In this document: piece after piece, positions 1 to 8,232 of the stretch
Layout of the letters: every line of letters begins with the position of its first letter
How positions within the stretch are numbered: position 1 is the first letter of the stretch
Assembly: GCA_013329045.1 (NCBI GenBank)
Contig: DUKZ01000018.1
Location: forward strand, 1 to 51,759
Source of the DNA: Candidatus Woesearchaeota archaeon
Lineage (GTDB): Archaea > Nanobdellota > Nanobdellia > Woesearchaeales > UBA9989
Direction of reading: 5' to 3'
Length of the DNA: 51,759 bases
The notes under the pieces: generated by a model
The model's database searches: none
Told to the model about the DNA's origin: nothing
Seen by the model: the letters and a program-made list of their open reading frames with translations, nothing else
Position numbers and translations under genes: made by a program

Positions 1-37
1 AATGTTTTATTATTTAAGAGATTAACTATTATACCCT

Positions 38-472
38 TTACCTATATGCCACCTTTTCTGCAAGTCTTGGCTGCATCCTCTGTGCAATCGATCCTCTCTT
101 GAATCGATCAATACGATCATACACTTCCCCCTCAGAGATGCCCCTGGCGATCGCTCCATCGAGAAGCTCTAGAAATTCGTAGATTGTCGTGCACCCCAAA
201 GACTGGTAGGGAAGCCCAGGAGACATGATGGGACAGCCCGGGTCGATGAGCACCACAAGCTCATACCGATCAAAACGCCTAGCACGCTGCCATCCATGAC
301 CATTTTTTGAAGGGAGGAAAGCATTTTTTCGCCTGACATGCATCATCACCCGCTCTTCCTCCATAGGAAGCTGGCCAATGATACAAAATTCTCGCGGCAG
401 GTACTGCTCAAGAGGAAATGCATATGCATGAAACTCCCTTATGCTCTGCTTCTCCTGGGTTGCCTTGACCAT
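38..472 (-). CDS. hypothetical protein, 144 aa
   Basis: I do not recognise a family. The product is a soluble-looking, Arg-rich protein with no signal peptide or membrane segment. The ATG at 472 is preceded by an A/T-rich element near 485-497 at TATA distance, so it is probably leaderless. It lies downstream of, and on the same strand as, the M50-like gene (stop at 537), 64 nt apart. A divergent RNA-binding or cyclase-like domain cannot be excluded. Real as a reading frame, function unknown. Confidence 0.6.
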   Translation of the reverse strand: MVKATQEKQSIREFHAYAFPLEQYLPREFCIIGQLPMEEERVMMHVRRKNAFLPSKNGHGWQRARRFDRYELVVLIDPGCPIMSPGLPYQSLGCTTIYEFLELLDGAIARGISEGEVYDRIDRFKRGSIAQRMQPRLAEKVAYR

Positions 473-536
473 ATACCAGATGGTAATAAATAATCAAATT
501 AAAAGGTTTTGGTTGGAATAGTTAGATCAATAAGGG

Positions 537-1757
537 TTAGATCAATAAATGCCCAATGACATAGAGCACCGTCAAAGGGATGAAGATGATCCACCATGCC
601 TTCTTGTTCCATGCGCGGATATTCTTCCCCTCAAAAGGCTCGATCGGGAGAATTTCCAGATACGTGCCCATAAAGAGCAGGATCATCGTGATCTGGGTCA
701 CCAGAGAAGGCATGAAGAAGTTCCAGAGCCAAAAGATGATAAATGCAACAAATGTGATGATGGTGATGATAAAAGCAATCCTTCCCTCTGCAACATTCTC
801 CTCATCACCCTTGAAGGTAGTCCCCGCAAGTGAAAAAACATTCCCAAGCCATGCGGTAATGATTGTAATTAATGCCCCAAACCACCACATGACATATTCC
901 GAATGGGCCTTGAGCCTCTTGTCCATCACCAGGCGGGTCAGATGACGGATGAGATAGATCAGGATATTGACGATGAGAGCAGCCAGGAGAAAAGATTTTA
1001 CAGGGAGGACTGGCGAGAGATATGTGTATGCCAGCCCGAAAGCAAAAATGCTCGCCGCAATCAGGATGGCAAATATCTCCCGGTATTTGATCTCGAGTCC
1101 TTTGATATTCATCGTCCTTGCCTGATCCTTTACCTTCTTTTTCTTCTTGAACACGTTCATGACCTTATCTGTGAAGAACTCCTGGATCGCTTCTAAGATG
1201 ATCTTTCCAAAGAGTGACCAGAGCCAGATCAGGGAAAAACCGATTGCTGCCGCTGCTGCTGGGACGTATTCTACCGGTATGATCTTTCTTAGAGGGGAAT
1301 TATAAGGGCCGGTCTTTGCGAGGCCAGAAAACCCTGCGCGGTCAGAGAAGACGACCATTTTTTGCTCTCCTGAATCAAGATAGGTCACGGAACCGAGCGA
1401 TAAGTCATCTGACTCCTGCTCAAAAACAGGATCTGCAACGGCCATTGCCGTGATCATGTTCTGCCTTGGGCCGCCGATGAGCACCACAATTTTCCCTGTC
1501 TCATCTCCAGGCCGGAAATCATCTTCCCTGATGAGAGGCACATCTGCCAGGTCGGGAGATGCATCTTTCAAGAACAAGAACATCTTCTTCTCCAGATATG
1601 AAGCGTATTGCCCCTCGACAATCACCACATTGTCACCATTGTCGATAAAATCGCCCACCTTGTCCTTGACCTGGGACACATCATCCATGACAGAACCAGA
1701 AACAGCAGCGATGCAAAAGAATAGCAGAATGACCCAAAGAATCTTTTTTTTCATCAT
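537..1757 (-). CDS. polytopic membrane protein, degenerate M50 (site-2 protease-like)
   Basis: The 406-aa product has an N-terminal signal/TM segment (about 5-21), an extracytoplasmic domain (about 25-160) and about seven TM segments (from 165 to the end). The C-terminal half follows the layout of archaeal M50 intramembrane metalloproteases: a helix carrying the zinc motif, a WWFGAL-type loop, and a late LPIEPFEGK...AWNKK segment matching the family LP(I)PPLDG...AWNK. The zinc motif HExxH is however RHLTR (residues 271-275) and the Asp of the second motif is Glu (residue 376). By family knowledge these changes would abolish zinc catalysis, so I infer a pseudoprotease or membrane scaffold. A TATA-like box lies at about 1785-1793. 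It diverges from the sod operon. Confidence 0.7.
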   Translation of the reverse strand: MMKKKILWVILLFFCIAAVSGSVMDDVSQVKDKVGDFIDNGDNVVIVEGQYASYLEKKMFLFLKDASPDLADVPLIREDDFRPGDETGKIVVLIGGPRQNMITAMAVADPVFEQESDDLSLGSVTYLDSGEQKMVVFSDRAGFSGLAKTGPYNSPLRKIIPVEYVPAAAAAIGFSLIWLWSLFGKIILEAIQEFFTDKVMNVFKKKKKVKDQARTMNIKGLEIKYREIFAILIAASIFAFGLAYTYLSPVLPVKSFLLAALIVNILIYLIRHLTRLVMDKRLKAHSEYVMWWFGALITIITAWLGNVFSLAGTTFKGDEENVAEGRIAFIITIITFVAFIIFWLWNFFMPSLVTQITMILLFMGTYLEILPIEPFEGKNIRAWNKKAWWIIFIPLTVLYVIGHLLI

Positions 1758-1814
1758 GCCCCCCCGTTTCTTTCATCATCACTTATTTAAATGTTTCGAA
1801 CGTTAAACATAACA

Positions 1815-1861
1815 TTTTTATACAAATTTTGTTTATACATGAATATCATTCTTGAGGGTGA
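1815..1861 (+). promoter_or_regulatory. sod operon promoter and Shine-Dalgarno
   Basis: The TATA element TTTTTATACAAA (1815-1826) is followed by a short leader with GAGGGTG (1854-1860), 7 nt before the sod ATG. Unlike most genes here this one therefore has a leadered mRNA with an SD. The motif GTTAAACATAAC (1802-1813) sits immediately upstream of the TATA box. Confidence 0.6.
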
Positions 1862-1867
1862 TACACA

Positions 1868-2476
1868 ATGGCATATACATTACCGGATCTTGGCTACGCA
1901 TACACTGCGCTCGAACCTTTTATCGATGAGCAGACCATGCGCATCCATCATACCAAGCACCACCAGGCGTATGTAGATAAGTTGAATGCAGCGCTTGAGG
2001 GACAAGCAAATCTCCAGAAACTCAGCGTTGAAGAGCTCATCACTGATCTCTCGAAAGTCCCGGAGGCAATAAGGACTGCTGTTCGAAACCATGGCGGGGG
2101 CCATGCAAACCACAGTTTCTTCTGGCAGCTTCTCAAGAAGGACACAGATGGTCCAAAAGGTGAGATGAAGAGCTCCCTAATCGAGAGCTTTGGGAGCATT
2201 GATGGGTTCAAGGAAGCATTCACGAAGTCGGCAGCAGGTGTTTTTGGATCTGGGTGGGCATGGCTTGTTGTGGACAAAGGAAAGCTTGCCATCATCCAGA
2301 CACCAAACCAGGACAGTCCTCTTAGCATCGGGAAAAAGCCGATCCTTGGCCTCGATATTTGGGAGCATGCCTATTACCTAAAATACCAGAACAAGAGACC
2401 GGAATATATCGAAGCATTTTTTAATGTGGTCGATTGGATCGTCGTTGAAAGGCATTATTTATCGGAAAGAGGGTAA
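1868..2476 (+). CDS. sod: Fe/Mn superoxide dismutase
   Basis: It disproportionates superoxide to oxygen and hydrogen peroxide in the cytoplasm. The 202-aa length is typical. Metal ligands are readable: His27 in MRIHHTKHH, His82 in [11 protein letters not shown], Asp163 and His167 in DIWEHAYY. The Gly-rich GGGHANH segment and the Gln of NQDSPL resemble the manganese-type subfamily, so Mn or cambialistic use is likelier than strict Fe, but this is inference. It is the first gene of a six-gene oxidative-stress operon; the stop lies 1 nt before the ferritin start. Confidence 0.97.
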   Translation: MAYTLPDLGYAYTALEPFIDEQTMRIHHTKHHQAYVDKLNAALEGQANLQKLSVEELITDLSKVPEAIRTAVRNHGGGHANHSFFWQLLKKDTDGPKGEMKSSLIESFGSIDGFKEAFTKSAAGVFGSGWAWLVVDKGKLAIIQTPNQDSPLSIGKKPILGLDIWEHAYYLKYQNKRPEYIEAFFNVVDWIVVERHYLSERG

Positions 2477-2477
2477 G

Positions 2478-2969
2478 ATGAAACCAGGGAAAAAAACAGG
2501 AGAATTGATGAATGTCCAGGTGACTCAGGAGTTTCTTGCGGCATACAAATATTTTGGGATGGCAGCATATTTTGACTCTCAAAGCCTCCAGGGCTTCGCC
2601 CACTGGATGAAGGTGCAGGCAAAAGAAGAGCTTTCCCATGCAATGAAATTCTATGAGCACCTCCATGATCGGGGAAGCACAGTGAGCCTTGGAAGCATAG
2701 AAAAACAAGAGACAAACTTTGCATCAGCGCTAGCGGCAGTTCAAGAAGCATTGGCCCATGAGCAAAGAGTAACAATACTCATCAATGCCATTGCAGAGGC
2801 ATCAGAACAAGAGAAGGACTATCCATCAAGGAATTTTATTGGATGGTTCATAGCAGAACAAGTCGAGGAAGAAAGCTCTGCTTACCTCCTCATCGAACAA
2901 GTGAAGATGGTAGGGGAGAGCAAGCCATCATTGCTCATGCTCGACCGCAAGCTTGCAAAAAGAGAATAA
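2478..2969 (+). CDS. ftnA: non-haem ferritin
   Basis: Stores iron as ferric mineral and removes Fe(II) that would drive Fenton chemistry. The 163-aa product has the four-helix ferritin pattern with carboxylate/His ferroxidase ligands (EELSHAMKFYEHL about residues 50-62; E in AEQVEEESSAY about 125-136). The ATG at 2478 was chosen over an upstream in-frame codon inside sod because it follows the SD-like AAGAGGGTAAG and removes the long overlap. The stop overlaps the ferredoxin start (TAATG), so the two are translationally coupled. Confidence 0.93.
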   Translation: MKPGKKTGELMNVQVTQEFLAAYKYFGMAAYFDSQSLQGFAHWMKVQAKEELSHAMKFYEHLHDRGSTVSLGSIEKQETNFASALAAVQEALAHEQRVTILINAIAEASEQEKDYPSRNFIGWFIAEQVEEESSAYLLIEQVKMVGESKPSLLMLDRKLAKRE

Positions 2970-3223
2970 TGGCAACACTCAAGTCTCCGTCCGGAGCAGT
3001 TGAACTGCCTGATGGATCACCCATTAAGAAAGCAGCAGAAGAGCTGGGTGTTCCTTTTGGATGTGAAGAGGGCAGATGCAGGACTTGTGAAATAACTGTT
3101 CTTGAAGGGCAAGAGAACCTCGCCCCCATGAATGAGCAGGAAAAGACCCATGACTTAGAGCAAGGTCATCGGCTTTGCTGCCAGGCAAAAATAAAAAAAG
3201 GAAGCGTGACCATAGACTTCTAA
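2969..3223 (+). CDS. plant-type [2Fe-2S] ferredoxin
   Basis: An 84-aa electron carrier. The cluster ligands are CEEGRCRTC (Cx4Cx2C) and a later Cys in HRLCCQAK, the standard plant/vertebrate-type arrangement. The ATG shares a base with the ferritin stop (TAATG). Its place between ferritin and peroxiredoxin suggests it supplies electrons to release stored iron or to recycle the peroxidase; this role is inferred from context only. A longer reading frame from 2843 inside ferritin is not credible. Confidence 0.92.
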   Translation: MATLKSPSGAVELPDGSPIKKAAEELGVPFGCEEGRCRTCEITVLEGQENLAPMNEQEKTHDLEQGHRLCCQAKIKKGSVTIDF

Positions 3224-3239
3224 GGAGGAATGATGATAA

Positions 3240-3803
3240 ATGATAAAGATTAATCAACCAGCACCAGCGTTTAGCGCAACTGCATACCAGAATGAGGAAT
3301 TTAAGAGGGTGTGCCTCTCAGACTTTAAGGAGAAGTGGGTCATCCTCTTCTTCTATCCGGCAGACTTTACGTTTGTCTGCCCAACAGAATTAGGCGGCCT
3401 AGCGGATCACTATGAGGAGTTTAAGAAGCTTGGCGCAGAGATTCTGTGCGTCTCTTGCGACACAGAATTTGTCCACAAGGCTTGGCATGATAACTCTGAA
3501 ACGATCAAGAAAGTATCGTTTCCAATGATCGCTGATCCTACGCGAAAGATGTGCCGGGATTATGAGACACTCATCGAAGACGAAGGATTGTCCTTTAGGG
3601 CTACGTTCATCATCGATCCTGATGGGGTGCTCAAATCAATGGAGATGAACGCGAACAACGTCGGCAGGAGCACCAAAGAGCTTCTTCGGAAGATGAAAGC
3701 ATTGCAATTTGTCAGGAAGAACAATGGCCAGGTGTGCCCAATCGATTGGGAAGAAGGGGAAAAGACCCTCACCAACGGCATTGACCAAGTTGGCAAGATA
3801 TGA
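3240..3803 (+). CDS. 2-Cys peroxiredoxin (AhpC/Prx1 type)
   Basis: Reduces hydrogen peroxide and organic peroxides. The peroxidatic Cys47 lies in FTFVCPTE, the resolving Cys166 in NGQVCPIDW, and the active-site Arg is about residue 120. The 187 aa is typical of AhpC. The SD AAGGAGG (3222-3228) lies 11 nt before ATG 3240; two earlier ATGs at 3230 and 3233 are in another frame and stop after a few codons. The stop overlaps the next gene by 4 nt (ATGA). Confidence 0.96.
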   Translation: MIKINQPAPAFSATAYQNEEFKRVCLSDFKEKWVILFFYPADFTFVCPTELGGLADHYEEFKKLGAEILCVSCDTEFVHKAWHDNSETIKKVSFPMIADPTRKMCRDYETLIEDEGLSFRATFIIDPDGVLKSMEMNANNVGRSTKELLRKMKALQFVRKNNGQVCPIDWEEGEKTLTNGIDQVGKI

Positions 3804-4060
3804 AGAAGAACATGATGCCACAATCCATTATTGCAGCAGGAATGCTTTTTCTTTTTTTAGGGATTGTTTTGATACTGACCGGCTCTTTTTGGTCTGCCAT
3901 GCATTCTGGAGAGCGCAGGACAGAAACAGGCATTTTTGGAATGATTGGGTTTATCCCTTTTGGTTTTGCAACAGACAAAAGGCTTTTTTATCTTGGCCTC
4001 GCCCTCACTGTATTCTTTTTCCTGTTATTTCTTATCCTTGGCAGGGGAAGACATGGATGA
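3800..4060 (+). CDS. small two-TM membrane protein, DUF131/TIGR00304-like
   Basis: An 86-aa protein with two hydrophobic helices (about 10-28 and 62-80) separated by a loop with the signature GFIPFGFATDKR, which resembles the archaeal DUF131/TIGR00304 family. The function of the family is unknown. ATGA overlap with the peroxiredoxin and 8-nt overlap with the glycosylase put it inside the oxidative-stress operon. Confidence 0.75.
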   Translation: MKKNMMPQSIIAAGMLFLFLGIVLILTGSFWSAMHSGERRTETGIFGMIGFIPFGFATDKRLFYLGLALTVFFFLLFLILGRGRHG

Positions 4061-4691
4061 TGCCCAAAAGCTCATCATGAAGATCAGAGTGCTCCAGAAA
4101 AGTGAGATTGGAAAGCTAGTTGATAAGAGACTAAAGGAGTTTTCCAGACTATTCTCTGAACCGGAGCAGGTGTGGTTCTCTGAACTTTGCTTTTGCATCC
4201 TTGCTGCGAATGCAAAAGGAAAAAATGCGCTGCTAATACAGCAGGAGCTAGGAGCAAAGCTCCAAACACTCCCAGAACATGACCTTGCAGCATTTATCAG
4301 GAGCAAGAACCATCGGTTCCATAACATGAAAGCATGCTATATCTGCCTGGCGCGGGAACAGAAGGGATTTCGAAAAATTCTCAGAAGGTTGATCAAAGAT
4401 GATGAAAAAAAGGCAAGAGAATGGCTCATTCTCCACATCAGGGGTATTGGGATGAAGGAAGCCAGCCATTTCCTTCGAAACATCGGCTGCGAGCACTTTG
4501 CCATCATTGACCGGCATGTCCTTTCGATAGTGGTGGATCATAAGGTAATAAAAAGACCTGCAAGCATCACGAAGAAGGTTTATCTTGATTGTGAAAGATG
4601 GCTGGAAGAAATCTGCCATGCATTGTCCATGAGCCAAGCTGAACTCGACCTTTACCTGTGGTATATGAAGACGGGGGTTGTGATGAAGTGA
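4053..4691 (+). CDS. ogg: 8-oxoguanine DNA glycosylase / AP lyase, Ogg2 type
   Basis: Excises oxidised guanine and cuts the abasic site. The 212-aa product matches the small archaeal Ogg2 family in length and layout: a helix-hairpin-helix GIGMKEASHFLRNIG with the Schiff-base Lys135, followed by the catalytic Asp153 in AIIDRHVL. ATG 4053 was preferred to 3945, because the upstream extension lies inside the previous gene and reads as hydrophobic shadow sequence. It closes the oxidative-stress operon with a DNA repair step. Confidence 0.9.
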   Translation: MDDAQKLIMKIRVLQKSEIGKLVDKRLKEFSRLFSEPEQVWFSELCFCILAANAKGKNALLIQQELGAKLQTLPEHDLAAFIRSKNHRFHNMKACYICLAREQKGFRKILRRLIKDDEKKAREWLILHIRGIGMKEASHFLRNIGCEHFAIIDRHVLSIVVDHKVIKRPASITKKVYLDCERWLEEICHALSMSQAELDLYLWYMKTGVVMK

Positions 4692-4700
4692 GGGATGTGT

Positions 4701-5783
4701 TCACCCAAAGAAATTCTTCATATGTTTTTTTGTCAAATCATGCAAAGCGATGACAAACAATGACTCTGACCATCCAAGGGGGGTGTTCTCATTTGCTAAG
4801 TCAGAGTTTGAATAATACAGCTCTGGCAATCCTCTTTTTGTCATGCATGCCTTTGCTTTCTCTACCAGTTCTTCTGCCTTTTCTTTGTTCCCCAGTTTCT
4901 CGTGGATGATTGCCAGCCAGGAAAGGCCCATCGTCCACTCCGCCTCTTCAGAATACCCATCAGGGTTCTTGTTGTAGTAATAATCATTCTTATACCGAAT
5001 CACCCCATGCTTTCGAAGCAGGTGATATTCTACATTCTCAAGGATATCTTCTTCCTGCTTTTTTGTCACAATACTGTACGGCCAGATGAGAGACAGGAGG
5101 GCTAGATCAGCAAATTTCCTCTCTGACTCTCTTGGCAGGAGGTAAGAGAGGCTTTCTTTGCCTTTCTGGATCAGGGAAGAAGGCACTTCAATTCCTTTGA
5201 TTTTCTTTATCATCTGCAATCCTGCAGCGCAGGCGCCAACAGAGCTCGCATGGATCTCCTCATCCTCTTCCCACATCCCCGAATCTCTGTCATGCCAGTA
5301 TTCGATGCTTTCAAGGTAATGGACTAATTTTTGAGTGATGCGATAATCATCTTCTTTCATGAGTATTTCCTGGGCATGGACATGCTGGATCTCGCCGAGC
5401 TTGAAGAGGATCGCCCCAACAGAATCATTCTGCTTGTTGCCCCACTCATCCCAGAACTCATCAAATGTCTTTGGATGATACCTTGCATGGATATATTTGA
5501 ACTTTGCATCAGGTTTTTCCCGAATCGCCCAGTCGATTTTATACTCGTGTTTCAGGAAGATATCAAGGATCGCGCGGTATGTCTTATGAACAATGCTCCA
5601 TTTCCCGAGGATTTCAAATGCAAGGCATTCATAGAAGTTGTCCCGAAGCCATGCCTTATCATATCCGGTGTTGACATTTTTTTTTGAGGCGGCAAAGAGT
5701 CCGGAGGAGTATTGGAGCTTCTTTAGAATAGAAAGATGCATCTTTATGATATCATCATGCGTCAGCCTCTTTTTGAATATCAT
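4701..5783 (-). CDS. GH15-like (alpha/alpha)6 glycoside hydrolase
   Basis: A 360-aa cytoplasmic glucoamylase-type six-hairpin protein. Family motifs are YDKAWLRDNF (about 40-49), MWEEDEEIHASSVGACAAGL with a candidate acid Glu (about 171-189), EEAEWTMGLSWLA (about 277-289) and TPLGWSES with a candidate base Glu (about 333-340). No signal peptide, so it probably acts on intracellular glucans or trehalose-like sugars; the substrate cannot be read from sequence. A TATA-like TTTTTAAAC (5805-5815) predicts a leaderless ATG at 5783. Confidence 0.82.
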   Translation of the reverse strand: MIFKKRLTHDDIIKMHLSILKKLQYSSGLFAASKKNVNTGYDKAWLRDNFYECLAFEILGKWSIVHKTYRAILDIFLKHEYKIDWAIREKPDAKFKYIHARYHPKTFDEFWDEWGNKQNDSVGAILFKLGEIQHVHAQEILMKEDDYRITQKLVHYLESIEYWHDRDSGMWEEDEEIHASSVGACAAGLQMIKKIKGIEVPSSLIQKGKESLSYLLPRESERKFADLALLSLIWPYSIVTKKQEEDILENVEYHLLRKHGVIRYKNDYYYNKNPDGYSEEAEWTMGLSWLAIIHEKLGNKEKAEELVEKAKACMTKRGLPELYYSNSDLANENTPLGWSESLFVIALHDLTKKHMKNFFG

Positions 5784-5843
5784 CCTTGATTTTATTCTAT
5801 TCAGAGTTTAAAAACATTGCGAAGAGATGGCAAAGTCAAGAAT

Positions 5844-5956
5844 AGTGTGAAAGTCAAGACCGTCTGAGCCACCATTGCCATTATTACCATTGGTAATGAT
5901 GGCTGGCCAGACGTAGCCGAGAAAAGCGAGGCGAAGTAGGGCTTGAATTTCACACT
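5844..5956. repeat. 113-bp inverted-repeat element (possible structured RNA or small insertion)
   Basis: Outer arms AGTGTGAAAGTCAAG (5844-5858) and CTTGAATTTCACACT (5942-5956) pair with one mismatch. Inside are CGTCTG (5861-5866) against CAGACG (5908-5913), and a tip hairpin around ATTACCATTGGTAAT (about 5884-5898). It fills most of the gap between the divergent glycosidase and nucleotidyltransferase genes. I found no coding sequence I trust in it. Confidence 0.55.
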
Positions 5957-6047
5957 TAATTTGGTTATACCAAAAGAGATGATCCTTGCAGATCATTGGC
6001 TCTTGCACCCGCTAAAATTTTATAAATCATTTGACATAACTGCTATC

Positions 6048-6896
6048 ATGGTCGAATGGAATACGGTCATCCTTGCCGGAGGGTATGGCACGAGGCTAGG
6101 TGCCCTGACCGCGAGCACCTCAAAAGTCCTGCTTCCCGTAGGGCCCCAACCAGTCATCCAGTACACGCTCGATATGGTTGCCCCTTTCCATCAAGAGAAT
6201 GGTGGGAAATGCTATGTCTCAACCAATAGAAAGTATATCAAAGATTTTATGGATTATTTCATGGGGCATCCACAATCTCTGCCAATTTATTTCCATATTC
6301 AAGACAGCCAAACGAACAATGACCGGCTGGGCAGTATTGGAGCGCTAGAGAACCTCCTGACAACTGATCCTTGCCTTCTCGAGCAGGAATGCCCGCTTCT
6401 TCTCCTCGCTGGAGACACAATTTTTCCTTTTGCTGCAGAAGAAATAATCAGCAGATATGAACGTGAAGCGGTCACGGCAGTTAGTGATATTGCCCTGCAC
6501 TCGCCAGCAGGCATTGATCCGATGGGACGCGCAAAACGGTTTGGCACCGTAGTGCTGAACGGCAGGAGGATCACACATTTTGAAGAAAAGTCACCCCACC
6601 CAACATCGCTCGCATCATTCCCTTGTTATGCGCTCTCCCTTGAAAATCTTATCGGGGTCTGCCAGTATATTGCTGAGGGGCATGATCCTGATGCGATGGG
6701 CCATTTCATGGAATGGATCGTTCGGACAAGGAGAGCTTTTGCATTCATATTTGATGAAGTTGCATTTGATATTGGCGTACCTGAGGAATATGAGGCAGCA
6801 TGCAGACAGTATGCAACTCACCAAAAGACCCAGCTCCCGCAAGCGCCTATCACTTGCTGGAGAATAGAAGAGAACCTGCTTATTCCTTCTTCTTAA
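6048..6896 (+). CDS. nucleotidyltransferase (sugar-1-phosphate NDP-transferase type)
   Basis: Probably couples a sugar-1-phosphate to a nucleotide to make an activated sugar. The 282-aa product starts with the family signature [10 protein letters not shown]...SKVLLPVG (residues 9-32), then a metal-binding LLLLAGDT (about 120-127). The C terminus lacks a left-handed beta-helix, as in RmlA-type enzymes. ATG 6048 was chosen over 5943 because TTTTATAAAT (6018-6027) is a TATA box at leaderless distance. The 3' end overlaps the convergent eS31 gene by 17 nt. Confidence 0.85.
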   Translation: MVEWNTVILAGGYGTRLGALTASTSKVLLPVGPQPVIQYTLDMVAPFHQENGGKCYVSTNRKYIKDFMDYFMGHPQSLPIYFHIQDSQTNNDRLGSIGALENLLTTDPCLLEQECPLLLLAGDTIFPFAAEEIISRYEREAVTAVSDIALHSPAGIDPMGRAKRFGTVVLNGRRITHFEEKSPHPTSLASFPCYALSLENLIGVCQYIAEGHDPDAMGHFMEWIVRTRRAFAFIFDEVAFDIGVPEEYEAACRQYATHQKTQLPQAPITCWRIEENLLIPSS

Positions 6897-7074
6897 ACTG
6901 GGTATATCCGCACTTGCCGCATGTTGTCCGGTTCTTATGGACAGCAAGATACACTCCCGGGCCGCATTTTGGGCAGAATTCGGTCTTGAGCTTCGTTTTA
7001 TCATAGAGGCTATGCACTTTTGTGCCTTTTTTCCTTTTGATCTGCGCTGGAGCTTTTGCTTTTTCTTTTCCCAT
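6880..7074 (-). CDS. rps27ae: ribosomal protein eS31 (S27ae)
   Basis: A 64-aa basic zinc-ribbon protein of the small subunit. The zinc ligands are CPKCGPG...CGKCG, and the N terminus is Lys-rich. Last gene of the rpo7-spt4-eS24-eS31 operon, a conserved archaeal order; it starts 3 nt after the eS24 stop. Confidence 0.95.
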   Translation of the reverse strand: MGKEKAKAPAQIKRKKGTKVHSLYDKTKLKTEFCPKCGPGVYLAVHKNRTTCGKCGYTQFKKKE

Positions 7075-7077
7075 GGC

Positions 7078-7383
7078 CTACTCCGCCCCCTCTTTCTTTT
7101 TCTCTTCTGGAGCGTGCTTCTTAGATTTCTTGTGGATCGACTCGATCCTTTGCAGGGATTCTGCAGAATCATAGATGAATAATTCAATGGTGGCAGCCCT
7201 GCTGCCATACAATGTTGAAATGCTCTTGATAATGATGCATTCTGGCTTTGCTTTCTCAGACTTTGCCAGTGCCTGAATAATAGACACCCGAGAGGGAGTA
7301 GTTGTCTGGTCCTTGACAGTTGCCTTGAGCTCTTTTCTTTTCAGGAGCTTGTTCTCTTTCCTTTCAATAATTACTATTGTCAT
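7078..7383 (-). CDS. rps24e: ribosomal protein eS24
   Basis: A 101-aa small-subunit protein with the typical N-terminal beta strands (IERKENKLLKRKEL), a central GSRAATIELFIYDS and a charged Lys/Glu tail. It overlaps spt4 by 4 nt and ends in TAG, showing that TAG serves as a normal stop here. Confidence 0.95.
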   Translation of the reverse strand: MTIVIIERKENKLLKRKELKATVKDQTTTPSRVSIIQALAKSEKAKPECIIIKSISTLYGSRAATIELFIYDSAESLQRIESIHKKSKKHAPEEKKKEGAE

Positions 7384-7565
7384 CGTATCTTTATGGCGTA
7401 TTCGGCTTCTTTCTTTGTGCCAACCTCATGTGCAATCAAAGACTTTTCAGGATTAAGGATGTGGAGCCTTCCCTGCCAGCTGTTTGCTGTTTGGGAACTG
7501 CCGCAGGATGGGCAGGATTCTCCATCATACAGGCATTTGCATGAACGGCAAGCTTTCTTTTTCAT
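7380..7565 (-). CDS. spt4: transcription elongation factor Spt4 (RpoE'')
   Basis: A 61-aa zinc protein that pairs with Spt5 on RNA polymerase and raises processivity. Zinc ligands are CRSCK and CPSCG; the downstream SWQGRLHILNPEKSLIAHEVG is typical of archaeal Spt4. It overlaps both rpo7 (4 nt) and eS24 (4 nt). Confidence 0.95.
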   Translation of the reverse strand: MKKKACRSCKCLYDGESCPSCGSSQTANSWQGRLHILNPEKSLIAHEVGTKKEAEYAIKIR

Positions 7566-8098
7566 TCTTTCTTCCCCTTAAACCATTCTAGCTTACCCAG
7601 CATGTCCTGCCTCATCGTAAGGCCGATCTTGACATTTGGCAAGTCTTTGTAGGAAATAGCAATGATCCTTGCCTGGCAGTCATCATTGACTTTCAGCGTT
7701 TTCTTTGATTCCTTCCCGACAAGCACCTTATCCTTGCTAAAAGAGACAAAGTCATCCATTGTCTGGGAGACATGTATCATCCCCTCAAGGGGTCCAATCG
7801 TGATAAAAGCGCCAAAATCTGCAAGGTCTCTGATCCTTCCGAGGACCACCTCCTGGAGGTCTGGCTTGAATGTGAGGAGCGTAAAAGAGGTCTCATAATA
7901 TGCTGCACCATCGCCGGGGATAATAATGCCATCCTGAACCTCATCAACAGCGGAGACATCAATCACGATGCCAAGGTCTTTTGATATATACCCCTCATAT
8001 TTCTTCTTGATCTGTTCAGTGATTGATTGTGTGACATTTGCCCCAAACAGGTTTGGTGGTACTCTGATGTGGTCTTTTACTTGGGATTTGAAAAACAT
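7562..8098 (-). CDS. rpo7: RNA polymerase subunit Rpo7 (RpoE')
   Basis: A 178-aa stalk subunit of archaeal RNA polymerase, partner of Rpo4. The N-terminal half has the Rpb7 tip domain; an S1/OB RNA-binding domain follows (about 82-165) with GRIRDLADFGAFITIGPLEGMIHVSQ in its typical form, split here only for description. TATA box TTTATAAA at 8120-8128 predicts a start at or next to ATG 8098. First gene of its operon. Confidence 0.96.
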   Translation of the reverse strand: MFFKSQVKDHIRVPPNLFGANVTQSITEQIKKKYEGYISKDLGIVIDVSAVDEVQDGIIIPGDGAAYYETSFTLLTFKPDLQEVVLGRIRDLADFGAFITIGPLEGMIHVSQTMDDFVSFSKDKVLVGKESKKTLKVNDDCQARIIAISYKDLPNVKIGLTMRQDMLGKLEWFKGKKE

Positions 8099-8118
8099 GA
8101 CAATGAGGGTCGTGAGGG

Positions 8119-8129
8119 TATTTATAAAG
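8119..8129 (-). promoter_or_regulatory. TATA box of the rpo7 operon
   Basis: CTTTATAAATA on the minus strand is centred about 26 nt upstream of the rpo7 ATG, so the transcript is predicted to be leaderless. Confidence 0.6.
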
Positions 8130-8232
8130 CTTATGGTTTGTGGTCATCAAGGATGGGTGATGCTCACCCTCTCGTTTCCATCCCCTTTGCCCGGATAATA
8201 ATCTTTATATAGCACAACTGCCAGAGCAGCAT

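Noticed and set aside
5808..6008. 66-aa minus-strand ORF in the 5.8-kb gap
   Set aside because: Its sequence is produced by the inverted-repeat element and shows Asn/Gly repeats from the palindromic tip; no start signals.
6615..7208. 197-aa minus-strand frame across nucleotidyltransferase and eS31/eS24
   Set aside because: It lies opposite or out of frame with three clearly recognised genes and has a low-complexity Arg/Lys-rich content typical of shadow frames.
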